A DNA stretch of 64,000 bases from Bin87 sp965115825 (GTDB lineage Bacteria; Chloroflexota; Dehalococcoidia; Lucifugimonadales; UBA3495): the NCBI GenBank assembly GCA_965115825.1, contig OZ220464.1, positions 930,001 through 994,000 of the forward strand. The letters run 5' to 3'. Position numbers and translations under genes: made by a program. Each line of letters begins with the position of its first letter. Positions within the stretch are counted from its first letter, which is position 1. Shown piece after piece: positions 1 to 8,272 of the stretch. The notes below the pieces were generated by a model. That model did no database searches, was not told the origin of the DNA, and saw only the letters and a list, made by a program, of their open reading frames with translations.

Positions 1-1
1 C

Positions 2-493
2 ATCACGCCGGAGGAACGCAAGAAGTTAGAAAATCGTCCTGACCTGTCGGAGTGGCTGGCGACACAGCTCGAGCGGTACGAAGTGCATTGGGCAAATACG
101 CCGCCGGAACGTACTGATTCGGGTGAAACGGCGGCGCCGCTTTTGCCCGGCGTTTATCTCGCTAGCGAGCGTTCCAAGTTAACCCATGCGCAAATGCACG
201 CTATTCTTTGGGAGCAATTCGGCAGCCAGTGCTGGGCGTGCGATTTTACTGCACCGTGGCCAGAGTACCTGGAACTTGACCACGTGAATCCGAAATCCGA
301 TGGTGGCTCAAACCATCTGGACAACCGAGCCTTGCTCTGCCGTCCTTGCAATGGTAAAAAAGGAAACCGTAAAACGTTGAGCGCACTTCGCCGAGACAAC
401 CGGAAGGATGGACGATTAACGGGAACTGACCCGATTGACTTGCGCTATGCGGCAACGTGGGCAAGAGGCAAGCTTACGCAGCTTGCCACATAG
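2..493 (+). CDS. HNH endonuclease domain protein, 5' end outside the window
   Basis: The reading frame is open from the left edge, so this is the C-terminal ~163 residues of a longer protein. The visible part ends in a zinc-type HNH nuclease fold: a CWAC pair, then LDHVNPKSDGG, then N-x2-N-x5-C-x2-C ending in a KKGNR basic stretch. The His of LDHV and the downstream Asn residues are the expected metal and catalytic positions. HNH domains cut DNA as homing, restriction or McrA-like nucleases. Some proteins join an HNH domain to a DNA methyltransferase, which may apply here because the preceding stretch is charged and helical, but the upstream domain cannot be seen. A GTG at 83 is an alternative internal start that keeps the whole HNH motif. 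Confidence 0.75.
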   Translation: MTPEERKKLENRPDLSEWLATQLERYEVHWANTPPERTDSGETAAPLLPGVYLASERSKLTHAQMHAILWEQFGSQCWACDFTAPWPEYLELDHVNPKSDGGSNHLDNRALLCRPCNGKKGNRKTLSALRRDNRKDGRLTGTDPIDLRYAATWARGKLTQLAT

Positions 494-506
494 CGCTAAT
501 CGCCCG

Positions 507-767
507 CTAGTCATCCCCAATTATGATGTCGATCGTTTTGCTCACGATCTCTTTCATCATCAAGAAAACACCCCCCACCACTGTGACACCAGCGCCTATG
601 ATGACGCCTTGAGCAAATTCGGGATGCAGATTTCCTACGATCGGCCAGAACAAGATCACTACTGCTATTGTTGCGGCCATGGTTCCAATAGATCGCCCTA
701 TTAGTAGCTTCCCGATCCGTTTGCTCTTCGATAGTTTGCTGTTTTGATCTCGTATGCACATGAGCAT
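507..767 (-). CDS. Small two-helix membrane protein
   Basis: An 86-residue protein with a basic N-terminus followed by two hydrophobic helices, roughly residues 30-47 and 52-70, and a short acidic C-terminus. The family is not recognised. ATG codons at 767 and 761 are both possible starts. A good sigma-70 type promoter lies directly upstream on the same strand (792-820), which argues that this is a real gene. It is transcribed divergently from the flavin monooxygenase at 841 and converges on the HNH gene. No catalytic motif is visible, and no function is proposed. Confidence 0.6.
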   Translation of the reverse strand: MLMCIRDQNSKLSKSKRIGKLLIGRSIGTMAATIAVVILFWPIVGNLHPEFAQGVIIGAGVTVVGGVFLMMKEIVSKTIDIIIGDD

Positions 768-791
768 CACCTATAATAGAAATTTGTTATT

Positions 792-820
792 ATTTTATCT
801 ATGACAGCAAAATTTGTCAA
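792..820 (-). promoter_or_regulatory. Sigma-70-like promoter for the small membrane protein
   Basis: Reading the minus strand, TTGACA (820-815) is followed by a 17-base spacer and TAAAAT (797-792). The -35 box is a perfect match and the -10 box matches five of six bases. The predicted start of transcription near 785 gives a leader of about 20 bases before the ATG at 767. Confidence 0.6.
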
Positions 821-840
821 CACAATAGGAGGTTCCCACC

Positions 841-1728
841 ATGGAAATCGGCGTTTCCGTTCCCATCGTCGAGATTGGCGACGACTTCGGCGCCTTGCGC
901 GATTACATCCAGGCCGCTGAGGACTTGGGCTATTCTCACGTCCGCATTCTGGACCACGTGCTCGGCGCCGTCCCCGAGCATCACCCCGAAGTTCCGCAGT
1001 TTCCCTACACCCACGAGTCCTACATCCACGAACCCTTTACGCTGATGGCCTACCTGGCAGCCGTTACCAAGCGCATCGGCCTGACCACCGGCATCCTCAT
1101 CCTGCCCCAACGTCAGACCGCGCTGGTGGCCAAGCAGGCGGCGGAGGTTGACCTCCTTTCCGGCGGGCGGCTGCGCCTGGGCGTCGGCGTCGGCTGGAAC
1201 TCCGTTGAGTACGAAGCCTTGGGCGTTGATTTCGCCACCCGGGGCAGCCGCTGCGACGAGCAGATTGACCTGCTGCGCCGTCTCTGGACGGAAGAAGTCG
1301 TTGACTTCCACGGCAGCTACCACGACATCACCCACGCTGGCATCAATCCCCTGCCGGTACAGCGACCCATCCCAATCTGGATTGGCGCCGGCCGCAGCGC
1401 AGCGCCCACGCCGCCCAGCGCGGCCATCCGACGCATCGGACGCCGCGCCGACGGCTATTTCCCCATGTTCGCCCCCGACGCCGGCGGCCAGACCATACTG
1501 AACCGCATCCGCCAGCAGGCCCAGGCCGCCGGCCGCGACCCGTCGGAGGTCAACTTCGAAGGCCGCATCACCATCACCGCCGACAACAACCCTGAGGACT
1601 GGCTTACCGAGCTGAAATCCTGGGAGGAAATCGGAGCATCCCACGTCGCCGCCGGCTTGCGCGGAGCCGCCGCCTCACCGGACGACCACATCGATGCCAT
1701 CCGCCGCCTCAAAGAGGCGATACCATAG
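841..1728 (+). CDS. LLM-class flavin-dependent oxidoreductase (F420 type)
   Basis: A 295-residue luciferase-like monooxygenase with a TIM-barrel fold. Family landmarks are the N-terminal strand EIGVSVPIVE, the HVRILDHVLG region, LTTGILILPQR, and the glycine-rich GGRLRLGVGVGWN that binds the FMN or F420 phosphate. The PIPIWIGAGR segment is also typical. Such enzymes oxidise or desulfurise small organics with reduced FMN or F420; the substrate cannot be read from sequence. An AGGAGG Shine-Dalgarno lies at 827-832, eight bases before the ATG. The stop lies 7 bases before the preferred start of the ABC exporter, suggesting one transcript. This is the first of four paralogues in the window. Confidence 0.9.
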   Translation: MEIGVSVPIVEIGDDFGALRDYIQAAEDLGYSHVRILDHVLGAVPEHHPEVPQFPYTHESYIHEPFTLMAYLAAVTKRIGLTTGILILPQRQTALVAKQAAEVDLLSGGRLRLGVGVGWNSVEYEALGVDFATRGSRCDEQIDLLRRLWTEEVVDFHGSYHDITHAGINPLPVQRPIPIWIGAGRSAAPTPPSAAIRRIGRRADGYFPMFAPDAGGQTILNRIRQQAQAAGRDPSEVNFEGRITITADNNPEDWLTELKSWEEIGASHVAAGLRGAAASPDDHIDAIRRLKEAIP

Positions 1729-1735
1729 GCTGACC

Positions 1736-3694
1736 ATGCGCCCCGTGCGTGAAAATATGCCCCATGGCTTTCGGCGGTCTGTGAACTCAAGCAGCAGCCG
1801 GCCTCGCCGGCGCGTACCGCACCTGAACCGACGGATTGCCAGCGCGTTCCAACCCCACTGGCCCCAGGTGCTGGCCATCGGCCTGCTGATACTGGTCACT
1901 GCCGGGTTCGGCGTCGTGAATCCCATCCTGATCCAGGTAGTGTTCGACTCCGCGTTGTTCGTTGCGGGCGGGCCGAACCTGCGCCTGCTCTGGACTATCG
2001 CCGGCGCCATGGCCGCCGTGGTCGTCCTCACCGGCAGCCTGGGCGTGCTGCAAACCTGGCTCACCCAGCAGGTCGGCCAGCGGGTGATGCGCGACTTGCG
2101 CGACCGTCTCTACTCCCACCTGCAATCGCTGTCCCTCGGCTTTTTTACCTCTCAGCGTACCGGCGAGATACAGAGCCGCGTTGCCAACGACGTGGCCGGA
2201 ATCCGCGTCGTTGTTACCGGCACCGTCAGCAACATCCTTTCCAACGTCGTAATTCTAATCAGCACGCTGGCGGCTATGACCGTCTTGTCGTGGCAGCTGA
2301 CCATAGTCGCCGCCGGCGTTACCCCCTTGTTCGCCGTATTCAGCTACCTGGTGGGCAAGCGCCGCCGCGCTATGTCGTCACTGGTGCAGGAATCAACCGC
2401 AGAGATGACAGCCATCACCCAGGAAACCCTGTCGGTGTCCGGCGTAATGCTCACCCGTCTTTTCGGGGCGCAGAACCGAGAGGTTGCCCGGTTCCACGAA
2501 CAGAACGTGCGCCTGTCCGACTTGGAGATACGTCGGGAGATGACCGGGCAAATAGTATGGGCGGGGATGCAGATATTCTTCTCCCTGGCTCCGGTAGTGG
2601 TTTATGTCATCGCCGGCTACATCATCTACGGCAGCTTCGGGTCCGGCGGCGTCACAGCGGGCACAATAGTGGCTTTCACCACGCTCCAAACACGCCTCTA
2701 CTTCCCCATCAGCACCCTGCTGCGCACATCGGTGGAACTACAATCGTCGCTGGCCTTGTTCGAGCGGATATTCGGCTACCTGGACATCCGCCCCGATATC
2801 GTAGATGCTCCCGATGCCGTGGCTATGTCCACCGAGCGGGTCGCCGGCAAAGTCGCCCTGCAAGGCGTGCGGATGAACTACCGCCCCCCTGACCTGACAA
2901 ACGACGACGATGACGATGACCTCGCCAGTGAAAACGCAGAGTTCTGGGCGCTGGACGGCGTGAGCCTCGAAGTCCGGCCCGGCCAGCTGGCGGCGCTGGT
3001 CGGCCCCAGCGGCGCCGGCAAAACGACAATCTCTTACCTGATACCCCGCTTGTACGACGCTACCGTGGGGACGATCAGCATTGACGGGGTGGACGTGCGC
3101 AGCATCAAGCTCGCCAGCTTGGCCGCCATCGTCGGATACGTCTCCCAGGAAAGCTATCTGTTCCACGCCTCCATCCGCGAGAACCTGATGTACGGCAACC
3201 CCGAAGCCACCGAGGAGCAGCTCCATACCGCCGCCAAAGCCGCCTACATCCACGACCGAATCATGGAGTTTCCCGACGGCTACGATACCATCGTCGGCGA
3301 GCGCGGCTACCGCCTCTCCGGCGGCGAGCGGCAGCGGCTGTCCATCGCCAGGGTAATCCTGCACAACCCCCGCATACTCATCCTGGACGAGGCCACATCC
3401 TCCCTGGATACCACCAGCGAGCGCTACGTGCAACGGGCCTTGGAACCCCTGATGCAAGGCCGCACCACCATCGCCATCGCTCACCGTCTATCTACCATAA
3501 TGGCGGCGGACGTGATTTTCGTAGTTGACAAAGGCCGCATCGTGGAACGCGGCTCCCATTACGAACTGCTGGCCCGGAACGGTCTTTACGCCCAACTCTA
3601 CGATGAGCAGTACGAAAGCGGCGGCGTGGAGTGCGTCTGCGAGGACGGCGTAGTGCTCACCGGCGGCAACGTGCGGCTGCCGGTGGCGGTGTAG
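1736..3694 (+). CDS. ABC transporter, fused permease and ATPase (exporter type)
   Basis: A 652-residue MsbA-like half-transporter. A six-helix transmembrane domain occupies about residues 35-330, and the ATPase domain follows with Walker A GPSGAGKTT (about 423), signature LSGGERQR (about 527), Walker B ILILDEATSSLD (about 547), and the switch His in AIAHRLST. An unusual run of six Asp residues lies just before the ATPase domain. The preferred ATG at 1736 follows the previous stop by 7 bases; an in-frame ATG at 1694 would overlap the monooxygenase. Such proteins dimerise and export lipids, peptides or drugs; the substrate is unknown. It lies in an apparent operon with the flavin monooxygenase and the NMT1/THI5-like protein. 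Confidence 0.93.
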   Translation: MRPVRENMPHGFRRSVNSSSSRPRRRVPHLNRRIASAFQPHWPQVLAIGLLILVTAGFGVVNPILIQVVFDSALFVAGGPNLRLLWTIAGAMAAVVVLTGSLGVLQTWLTQQVGQRVMRDLRDRLYSHLQSLSLGFFTSQRTGEIQSRVANDVAGIRVVVTGTVSNILSNVVILISTLAAMTVLSWQLTIVAAGVTPLFAVFSYLVGKRRRAMSSLVQESTAEMTAITQETLSVSGVMLTRLFGAQNREVARFHEQNVRLSDLEIRREMTGQIVWAGMQIFFSLAPVVVYVIAGYIIYGSFGSGGVTAGTIVAFTTLQTRLYFPISTLLRTSVELQSSLALFERIFGYLDIRPDIVDAPDAVAMSTERVAGKVALQGVRMNYRPPDLTNDDDDDDLASENAEFWALDGVSLEVRPGQLAALVGPSGAGKTTISYLIPRLYDATVGTISIDGVDVRSIKLASLAAIVGYVSQESYLFHASIRENLMYGNPEATEEQLHTAAKAAYIHDRIMEFPDGYDTIVGERGYRLSGGERQRLSIARVILHNPRILILDEATSSLDTTSERYVQRALEPLMQGRTTIAIAHRLSTIMAADVIFVVDKGRIVERGSHYELLARNGLYAQLYDEQYESGGVECVCEDGVVLTGGNVRLPVAV

Positions 3695-3735
3695 CCACAG
3701 AGGGATACCGGAGGAAATACTCAGGAGAGAACGTA

Positions 3736-4671
3736 ATGAATCGACAATCTGCTTCGGGGCGCATCCGATTGCGGGTCGCCTTCCGCAATATGTTCTATAC
3801 CACCATATACGTCGCAGTGGAAGGCGGCTTTCTCGCCGAGCAGGGCCTGGATGTCGACTTCGATCACATCTCGCCTGGCCGGTCAAGTACCGACCTGCTC
3901 CAGGCCGGCGCCATTGACATCACCCAGAGCGGCATCAGCCGCAGCTTTATGGCTTTGGATGCCGGCGACGCAGCTCCGCCTCTCCATATCGCCGAAATCA
4001 ACCGGCGCGACGGGTTCTTTCTGTTGTCCCGCCGGCCTACCGACGGATGGCAGTGGGCCGACCTCGTTGGCGCCACGCTCATACCCGTCGGCTTCACTCC
4101 GGTTCCCTATTCTACGCTGCAAGCCGCTATGCGCTGGCACGGTGTCGACCCCGCCAGCGTCAACCTGCTGGGCGGTCTCTCCGCTGCGGAGATGCTGGCC
4201 CGCTTCCGTAACGGCGACGCTGACTATCTCCAAGTCCCTTATCCCTTCGCCGGGCAGCTGATACGGGAGGGCGTCGGCCACCTGGCGGCGACACTGGCCC
4301 ACGAAAGCGGCCATGTTTGCTACAGCAGCTTTGCCGCCACGCCCTCCTACCTGGCCGAAAACCCCGACGCCGTGCAGCGTTTCGTCAACGGCTACGCCCG
4401 CGCCCAGCGATGGGTCGCCCAAAACGAACCCGACGCCGTTGCCGAGCGCATCGCCTCGGTGTTCCCCGAATACGACCGCGCTCTGCTGGCCGACGGAGTC
4501 GCGCGCTACCAGGCAGCGGGAGTTTGGGCAGCCGATCCAATAATCAGCCGCCACGGATTCAACCGGATGCGCGACGCCCTCATTGCCGGCGGTTTGGTAC
4601 AGGGCGCGCACCCCTACGAGCGCATCGTCCGACCGGAGTTCGCCGAGCAGGCCATGGCAGCGTTGGACTGA
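3736..4671 (+). CDS. NMT1/THI5-like substrate-binding protein without signal peptide
   Basis: A 311-residue protein of the SsuA/ThiY/NMT1 periplasmic-binding fold. The N-terminal pattern LRVAFRNMFYTTIYVAVEGG followed by AEQGLDVDF is the usual first lobe (solute-binding helix and strand), and the LLQAGAIDITQSGIS segment is the family's second strand. Importer-associated members carry a signal peptide or lipobox. This one begins with polar MNRQSASGR and shows neither, so it may act in the cytoplasm or as an enzyme rather than a transport receptor. The start is supported by AGGAGA at 3723-3728. Its partner would normally be an SsuBC-type importer, yet the neighbour is an exporter-type ABC protein. 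Confidence 0.75.
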   Translation: MNRQSASGRIRLRVAFRNMFYTTIYVAVEGGFLAEQGLDVDFDHISPGRSSTDLLQAGAIDITQSGISRSFMALDAGDAAPPLHIAEINRRDGFFLLSRRPTDGWQWADLVGATLIPVGFTPVPYSTLQAAMRWHGVDPASVNLLGGLSAAEMLARFRNGDADYLQVPYPFAGQLIREGVGHLAATLAHESGHVCYSSFAATPSYLAENPDAVQRFVNGYARAQRWVAQNEPDAVAERIASVFPEYDRALLADGVARYQAAGVWAADPIISRHGFNRMRDALIAGGLVQGAHPYERIVRPEFAEQAMAALD

Positions 4672-4741
4672 TAGTCTCCAGCGAAGTATGATGCAATAGA
4701 GCTGGACAGCCTACGCAAATCTACACGGCGGGAGGTTGGCA

Positions 4742-4960
4742 ATGAGCGCAACACGAGTCGGAATACTGATAGTCGGGATGGCCGCCATCCTCATTTTGGG
4801 AACCTGGGGCTGGACCGAGGCTGCCAATGCGGTCAATAAGACCGATGCCGCTACCCCGGTGTTGGCCGCCTTGGTGGTGTATGGTATCGGAGGCTTGTTC
4901 CTCCTTGTCGGCTTCCTGTTTCCTTACGCCGTGCTGAGGATAGGCAACGATGACTGGTAA
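4742..4960 (+). CDS. Small two-helix membrane protein
   Basis: A 72-residue protein with two hydrophobic helices (about residues 6-24 and 42-66) separated by a short polar loop. The ATG at 4742 is chosen because GGAGG lies at 4731-4735, six bases upstream; an in-frame TTG at 4736 is less likely. The family is not recognised. It opens a small accessory stretch between two metabolic blocks. Confidence 0.55.
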   Translation: MSATRVGILIVGMAAILILGTWGWTEAANAVNKTDAATPVLAALVVYGIGGLFLLVGFLFPYAVLRIGNDDW

Positions 4961-5237
4961 TGCCGTTTCCCGCTCTGGCAGGAAGCGATACTATGACCGT
5001 AACTTGGCTTGGTGCCGATTTTGGCTGGGCATAGGCATCGCCAGATCTACGCTTTCGTTCACCTTCGTGGCCGAGCGAGGGTTCGGTCCTATAATCGGCT
5101 CATCATCGATGGGCGACGAGTCCTCAGTCGGTGCTCCGGATAAATCAACTACCTCTTATACGCCTGAAGTATCGACATCTAGCCCCAAAGAGCGGATAGA
5201 GTGGATTGACGTATTTGCGTTCGCCGCGTCGTATTGA
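4950..5237 (+). CDS. Hypothetical protein, weak coding support
   Basis: A 95-residue reading frame starting inside the last 11 bases of the preceding gene, which would fit translational coupling. The N-terminal third is basic, followed by one weakly hydrophobic stretch and a Ser/Thr-rich tail. No domain or motif is recognised and no independent Shine-Dalgarno is visible. It may be noncoding. Confidence 0.25.
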   Translation: MTGNAVSRSGRKRYYDRNLAWCRFWLGIGIARSTLSFTFVAERGFGPIIGSSSMGDESSVGAPDKSTTSYTPEVSTSSPKERIEWIDVFAFAASY

Positions 5238-5291
5238 CCTCAGGGTCATGTATCCTGATAGCCTATCGCTTCAGGGTTTTGTATAGTAAGG

Positions 5292-5987
5292 ATGAAGAAG
5301 CCCTCGAAGATTCGATACGCAGAATGGGAGAAGAATCTCCATGATATTGGCCGGCAAAGCCGCCATCGCGCCGGGAGCGTAAATTCGGTGGCTCGCTTCG
5401 GGATTTGCGCCAATTGCGGGCGCCGAGTCCGCGGCAACTACGTCCGATGCTATCGCTGCAACGCGCGCCGGCGACGCAGCAGCTGGCACGACGCCGAACA
5501 TATAGATGGCTTGGAGGAGCGCGACGCTGAGCTGGGCCGCACCAATTTCTACGTCTATGTTCTGGCCACCGGCTACGGCCACTACGTAGGGCATACCGCC
5601 AACGTCCGAGCCAGGTTGGGCGCCCATGTCGGCGACCGGGTAGAATCCACCTCCGGGGGCGAACCGAAACTGCTCTGGACATCTTACCCCTTCCGTACCC
5701 GCCGAGAAGCGGCCGAGTTTGAAGCCGCAATGAAGTCCCTGCGCGACCAACGGTCAAAGAGGTTTCACGAAATTACCGGGTTTGAGCCCGTCCCGTTTGT
5801 GACTTTGTACGCCAAAGCCAATGCGCGCCATTCGGATCTCCGAGGCCGCCGCCCGCGCGTCCATCGTCGACAACGCCCCGGTGTAGATGCTCCCTACTCC
5901 GACTGGAGCGTAGGGCCCGGCCTGCGCGCCTTGATTGTTACAGTAATTATCACTGCAATCCTCATAATCGGATTCGCATACTGTTAG
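5292..5987 (+). CDS. Zinc-ribbon / GIY-YIG nuclease-like protein with C-terminal membrane helix
   Basis: A 231-residue protein with three parts. Residues 39-56 hold two Cys pairs (CANC and CYRC) that form a zinc ribbon. Residues 86-150 form a GIY-YIG-like core: YVYVL in place of GIY, YVGHT in place of YIG, an Arg pair at 106/108, and Glu142 at the expected metal-binding Glu position (AAEFEAAMK). Residues 213-229 are a hydrophobic helix at the extreme C-terminus. The core most resembles small stand-alone YhbQ/UPF0213-type GIY-YIG proteins. The zinc ribbon and tail anchor are additions I do not associate with that family. The partner and role are unknown. Confidence 0.7.
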   Translation: MKKPSKIRYAEWEKNLHDIGRQSRHRAGSVNSVARFGICANCGRRVRGNYVRCYRCNARRRRSSWHDAEHIDGLEERDAELGRTNFYVYVLATGYGHYVGHTANVRARLGAHVGDRVESTSGGEPKLLWTSYPFRTRREAAEFEAAMKSLRDQRSKRFHEITGFEPVPFVTLYAKANARHSDLRGRRPRVHRRQRPGVDAPYSDWSVGPGLRALIVTVIITAILIIGFAYC

Positions 5988-6131
5988 GAGCGCCCAGCGG
6001 AAGGCAAGCTGGCCGACCTCACCGTGCTGTCCGCCAACCCTACCTCCGTTGACCCGTTCACCATCAAGGACATCCCTCCAGAGCGCACAGTTGTGGGCGG
6101 GCGCACGGTGTACGAAGGCTGGCGGCCTATA
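5988..6131 (+). pseudogene. C-terminal remnant of an amidohydrolase
   Basis: Directly after the previous stop codon, in the same frame, the sequence reads EGKLADLTVLSANPTSVDP, then a short charged stretch and VVGGRTVYEG. This is the typical C-terminal beta-sandwich signature of metal-dependent amidohydrolases (imidazolonepropionase/YtcJ type: GKxADLxVLS...VxGGRxVYE). No start, metal-binding HxH or barrel is present, and the normal stop is lost, with the frame running into the antisense amidase gene. It is interpreted as the 3' scar of a deleted gene. Confidence 0.55.
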
Positions 6132-7560
6132 GCGCCGGCGGCCTCCGCTCGTGCCAAGGCGTGGCCTGCTCATAAGCGTAGGCGGCGCGGAATATGGCAG
6201 CCTCGCCCAGATGCGGCCCGCCTATCTGCAACGCTAGGGGCAGCGCGCCCTCGCCGTCGCTGGTAAATCCGCAGGGAATGCTCAACGCCGGGCAGCCGCT
6301 CAGGCTGTACAGGCCGCGGAAACTCCCCTCGCGCAAAGAACGCACTGCCATCTCCTTGTTGTCAATCACCGTCGGCTCGTCGGACAGCAAGCCGGCCGGC
6401 CCGGTTGACGTAGGTTGCAGCAGCAGGTCAACCTCGCGGAACGCCTGCAACGTCTGCCGCCGCGCCATCGCCCGCAGTTTCAGCGCCTTGTAATAAACCT
6501 GCCCTGGTATCAGATTGCCCACCGCGAAAGCAACCCGCGTGTTGGGATGGTAGTCCTCCCAGCGTTCCCGAAGCCATTCCGGGTTCAGGCTGACCCGCTC
6601 CGTGCTGGTAATAGTGCGCACAATCGGCCCGGTGTACGGGGCGATTGGCAGGCTTACGGGCATGACCTCCGCGCCCAGTTCCCGGAACACCTCAGCGGCG
6701 GCAGCCACTGCATCGCGGCTGCGGTCATCCAGGCGCAGGCCGTGTCCGCCCATCAGCTCCTGAACCACGCCGATCCGCATACCCTTTACGCCGGCGTCCA
6801 GCCCGTCCAGATAGTCTGGCACGGGTTCCGGTCGACTGTAGCGGTCTTTGGGGTCATGACCGGCAATGACGCCCAGGGTCAGCGCGCAGTCGGTTACCGT
6901 GCGCGATATGGGGCCGATGGTGTCCGTTGACCAGCTGGCCCCATCCACGCCGGCCCGGCTCACCCTGCCCCATGTAGGGCGGATGCCCACCAATCCGCTA
7001 TTCGCCGCCGGCCCCCGGATCGAGCCGCCGGTGTCCTCCCCCAGCGACGTAGCGCACAGAAACCCGGCGGTGGCCGCGCCGCTACCCGTGCTGGACGTGC
7101 CTGGATTGCGCGCCGTGTCCCAGGGATTGCGCGCCGGCCCGAAGTAGCTGCTGATGGGATCGCCCAGCGCGAACTCGCTCATGTTCGTCTTGCCGATGAC
7201 GACCGCGCCCGCCGCTTTCAGTTTGGCAACTACGGTAGCGTCGGCCTTGGGCACAAAGTCGGAGCGGATTTTGGAGGCGTCGGTAGTGCGAATGCCGGCA
7301 GTATGTATCTGGTCCTTTACCCCCACCGGAACGCCGTGCAAAGGGCCGCGGAAATTGCCGGCGGCCGCTTCCGCTTCCAATCGTTTCGCTTCGGCCCGGG
7401 CTTCGTCGACGCAAACGGTGATGTAGGCGTTCAGCTTGTCGCCCACCGCGTCGATGCGGTCAAGGTATGCCTCCACCGCCTGAACGGGCGATATATCGCC
7501 CTCGCGGATGGCGGCGGCCAGTTCGGATGCGGACAGAAACGGTATTTCGGCGGGCGTCAT
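6127..7560 (-). CDS. Amidase signature family hydrolase (GatA-like)
   Basis: A 477-residue amidase-signature enzyme. The Ser-cisSer-Lys triad is visible: Lys82 in GVPVGVKDQ, cis-Ser156/157 in GTSSTGSG, and nucleophile Ser180 in DTGGSIRGPA. It hydrolyses an amide bond in a small molecule or, as in GatA, supplies ammonia from glutamine. Its start overlaps the stop of a GatC-like gene by four bases, so the two are translated together. No gatB lies nearby, so a transamidosome role is not supported here. A second amidase + GatC-like pair occurs at 33842-35477. Confidence 0.9.
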   Translation of the reverse strand: MTPAEIPFLSASELAAAIREGDISPVQAVEAYLDRIDAVGDKLNAYITVCVDEARAEAKRLEAEAAAGNFRGPLHGVPVGVKDQIHTAGIRTTDASKIRSDFVPKADATVVAKLKAAGAVVIGKTNMSEFALGDPISSYFGPARNPWDTARNPGTSSTGSGAATAGFLCATSLGEDTGGSIRGPAANSGLVGIRPTWGRVSRAGVDGASWSTDTIGPISRTVTDCALTLGVIAGHDPKDRYSRPEPVPDYLDGLDAGVKGMRIGVVQELMGGHGLRLDDRSRDAVAAAAEVFRELGAEVMPVSLPIAPYTGPIVRTITSTERVSLNPEWLRERWEDYHPNTRVAFAVGNLIPGQVYYKALKLRAMARRQTLQAFREVDLLLQPTSTGPAGLLSDEPTVIDNKEMAVRSLREGSFRGLYSLSGCPALSIPCGFTSDGEGALPLALQIGGPHLGEAAIFRAAYAYEQATPWHERRPPAL

Positions 7561-7754
7561 TCTCCATCCTCCAAATCGGACGGCTGCGCCACGGCAACGT
7601 ATTCCTCGCGGCTGAACCCCGGCGGGTTGATGCCGGCTATCTCCTCGAGCATAGCGTTGAGGCTGTGCGTAACCTGGCTCAGCTCGGGCTCTTGTAGAGT
7701 CAGGCTGACCGCCTTGGCCAGCGCCCGTACTTCATCGTTGCTCAAATCACTCAT
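7557..7754 (-). CDS. GatC-like small subunit
   Basis: A 65-residue helical protein with the overall pattern of the amidotransferase C subunit: an N-terminal helix with EVRALAKAVSL, a central helix LNAMLEEIAG, and a loose proline-containing tail. In the classical GatCAB complex this subunit wraps around GatA. Here it is fused in operon logic to an amidase without GatB, suggesting a dedicated chaperone or regulatory subunit for that amidase. It overlaps the amidase start by four bases. Confidence 0.6.
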   Translation of the reverse strand: MSDLSNDEVRALAKAVSLTLQEPELSQVTHSLNAMLEEIAGINPPGFSREEYVAVAQPSDLEDGE

Positions 7755-7785
7755 AATTCCGCCTCTGCCATTGTTGTAGCCCAGC

Positions 7786-8272
7786 GTAGCGCAACATTAC
7801 ACCGTTTGACCCGTAAAACGCCAACTCCCTAGCAGCGCCGCCGGCGCGTGCATTGCCACGCCCGCCTCGTTCAAATTCAGGTGACCGGTATTGGAAAGAG
7901 CCTGGCAGCCCGCCAGCGCGTCCACGTAGCTCTGCGTGAAGCGCAGATTCTTCACGGGCGCAGCGATTTCACCATGCTCAATCAAAAACGTTCCATCCCG
8001 CGTCATCCCCGTCATCACGCAGCCCCGAGTGTAGCGCAACATTACACCGTTTGACCTGTAAAACGCCAACTCCCCAGCAGCGCCGCCGGCGCGTGCATTG
8101 CCACGCCCGCCTCGTTCAAATTCAGGTGACCGGTATTGGAAAGAGCCTGGCAGCCCGCCAGCGCGTCCACGTAGCTCTGCGTGAAGCGCAGATTCTTCAC
8201 GGGCGCAGCGATTTCGCCATGCTCAATCAAAAACGTTCCATCCCGCGTCATCCCCGTCATCACGCAGCCCCG
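7786..8272. repeat. Direct tandem duplication, 242 bp x 2
   Basis: Bases 7786-8027 and 8031-8272 are the same 242-bp sequence with only about three differences seen by eye (for example at 7812/8057), separated by three bases. The unit begins just outside the stop codon of the tldE-like gene and covers its last ~77 codons. The near-identity indicates a recent slip or unequal recombination event. Confidence 0.9.
7797..8027 (-). pseudogene. Duplicated 3' fragment of the tldE-like gene
   Basis: The second copy of the tandem duplication encodes the last ~76 residues of the TldE-like protein plus its stop codon, identical at the protein level in the part compared. It has no start codon of its own in this frame. 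The short frame that runs into it from 8069 uses unrelated upstream codons. It is an inert extra 3' end located behind the intact gene. Confidence 0.8.
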
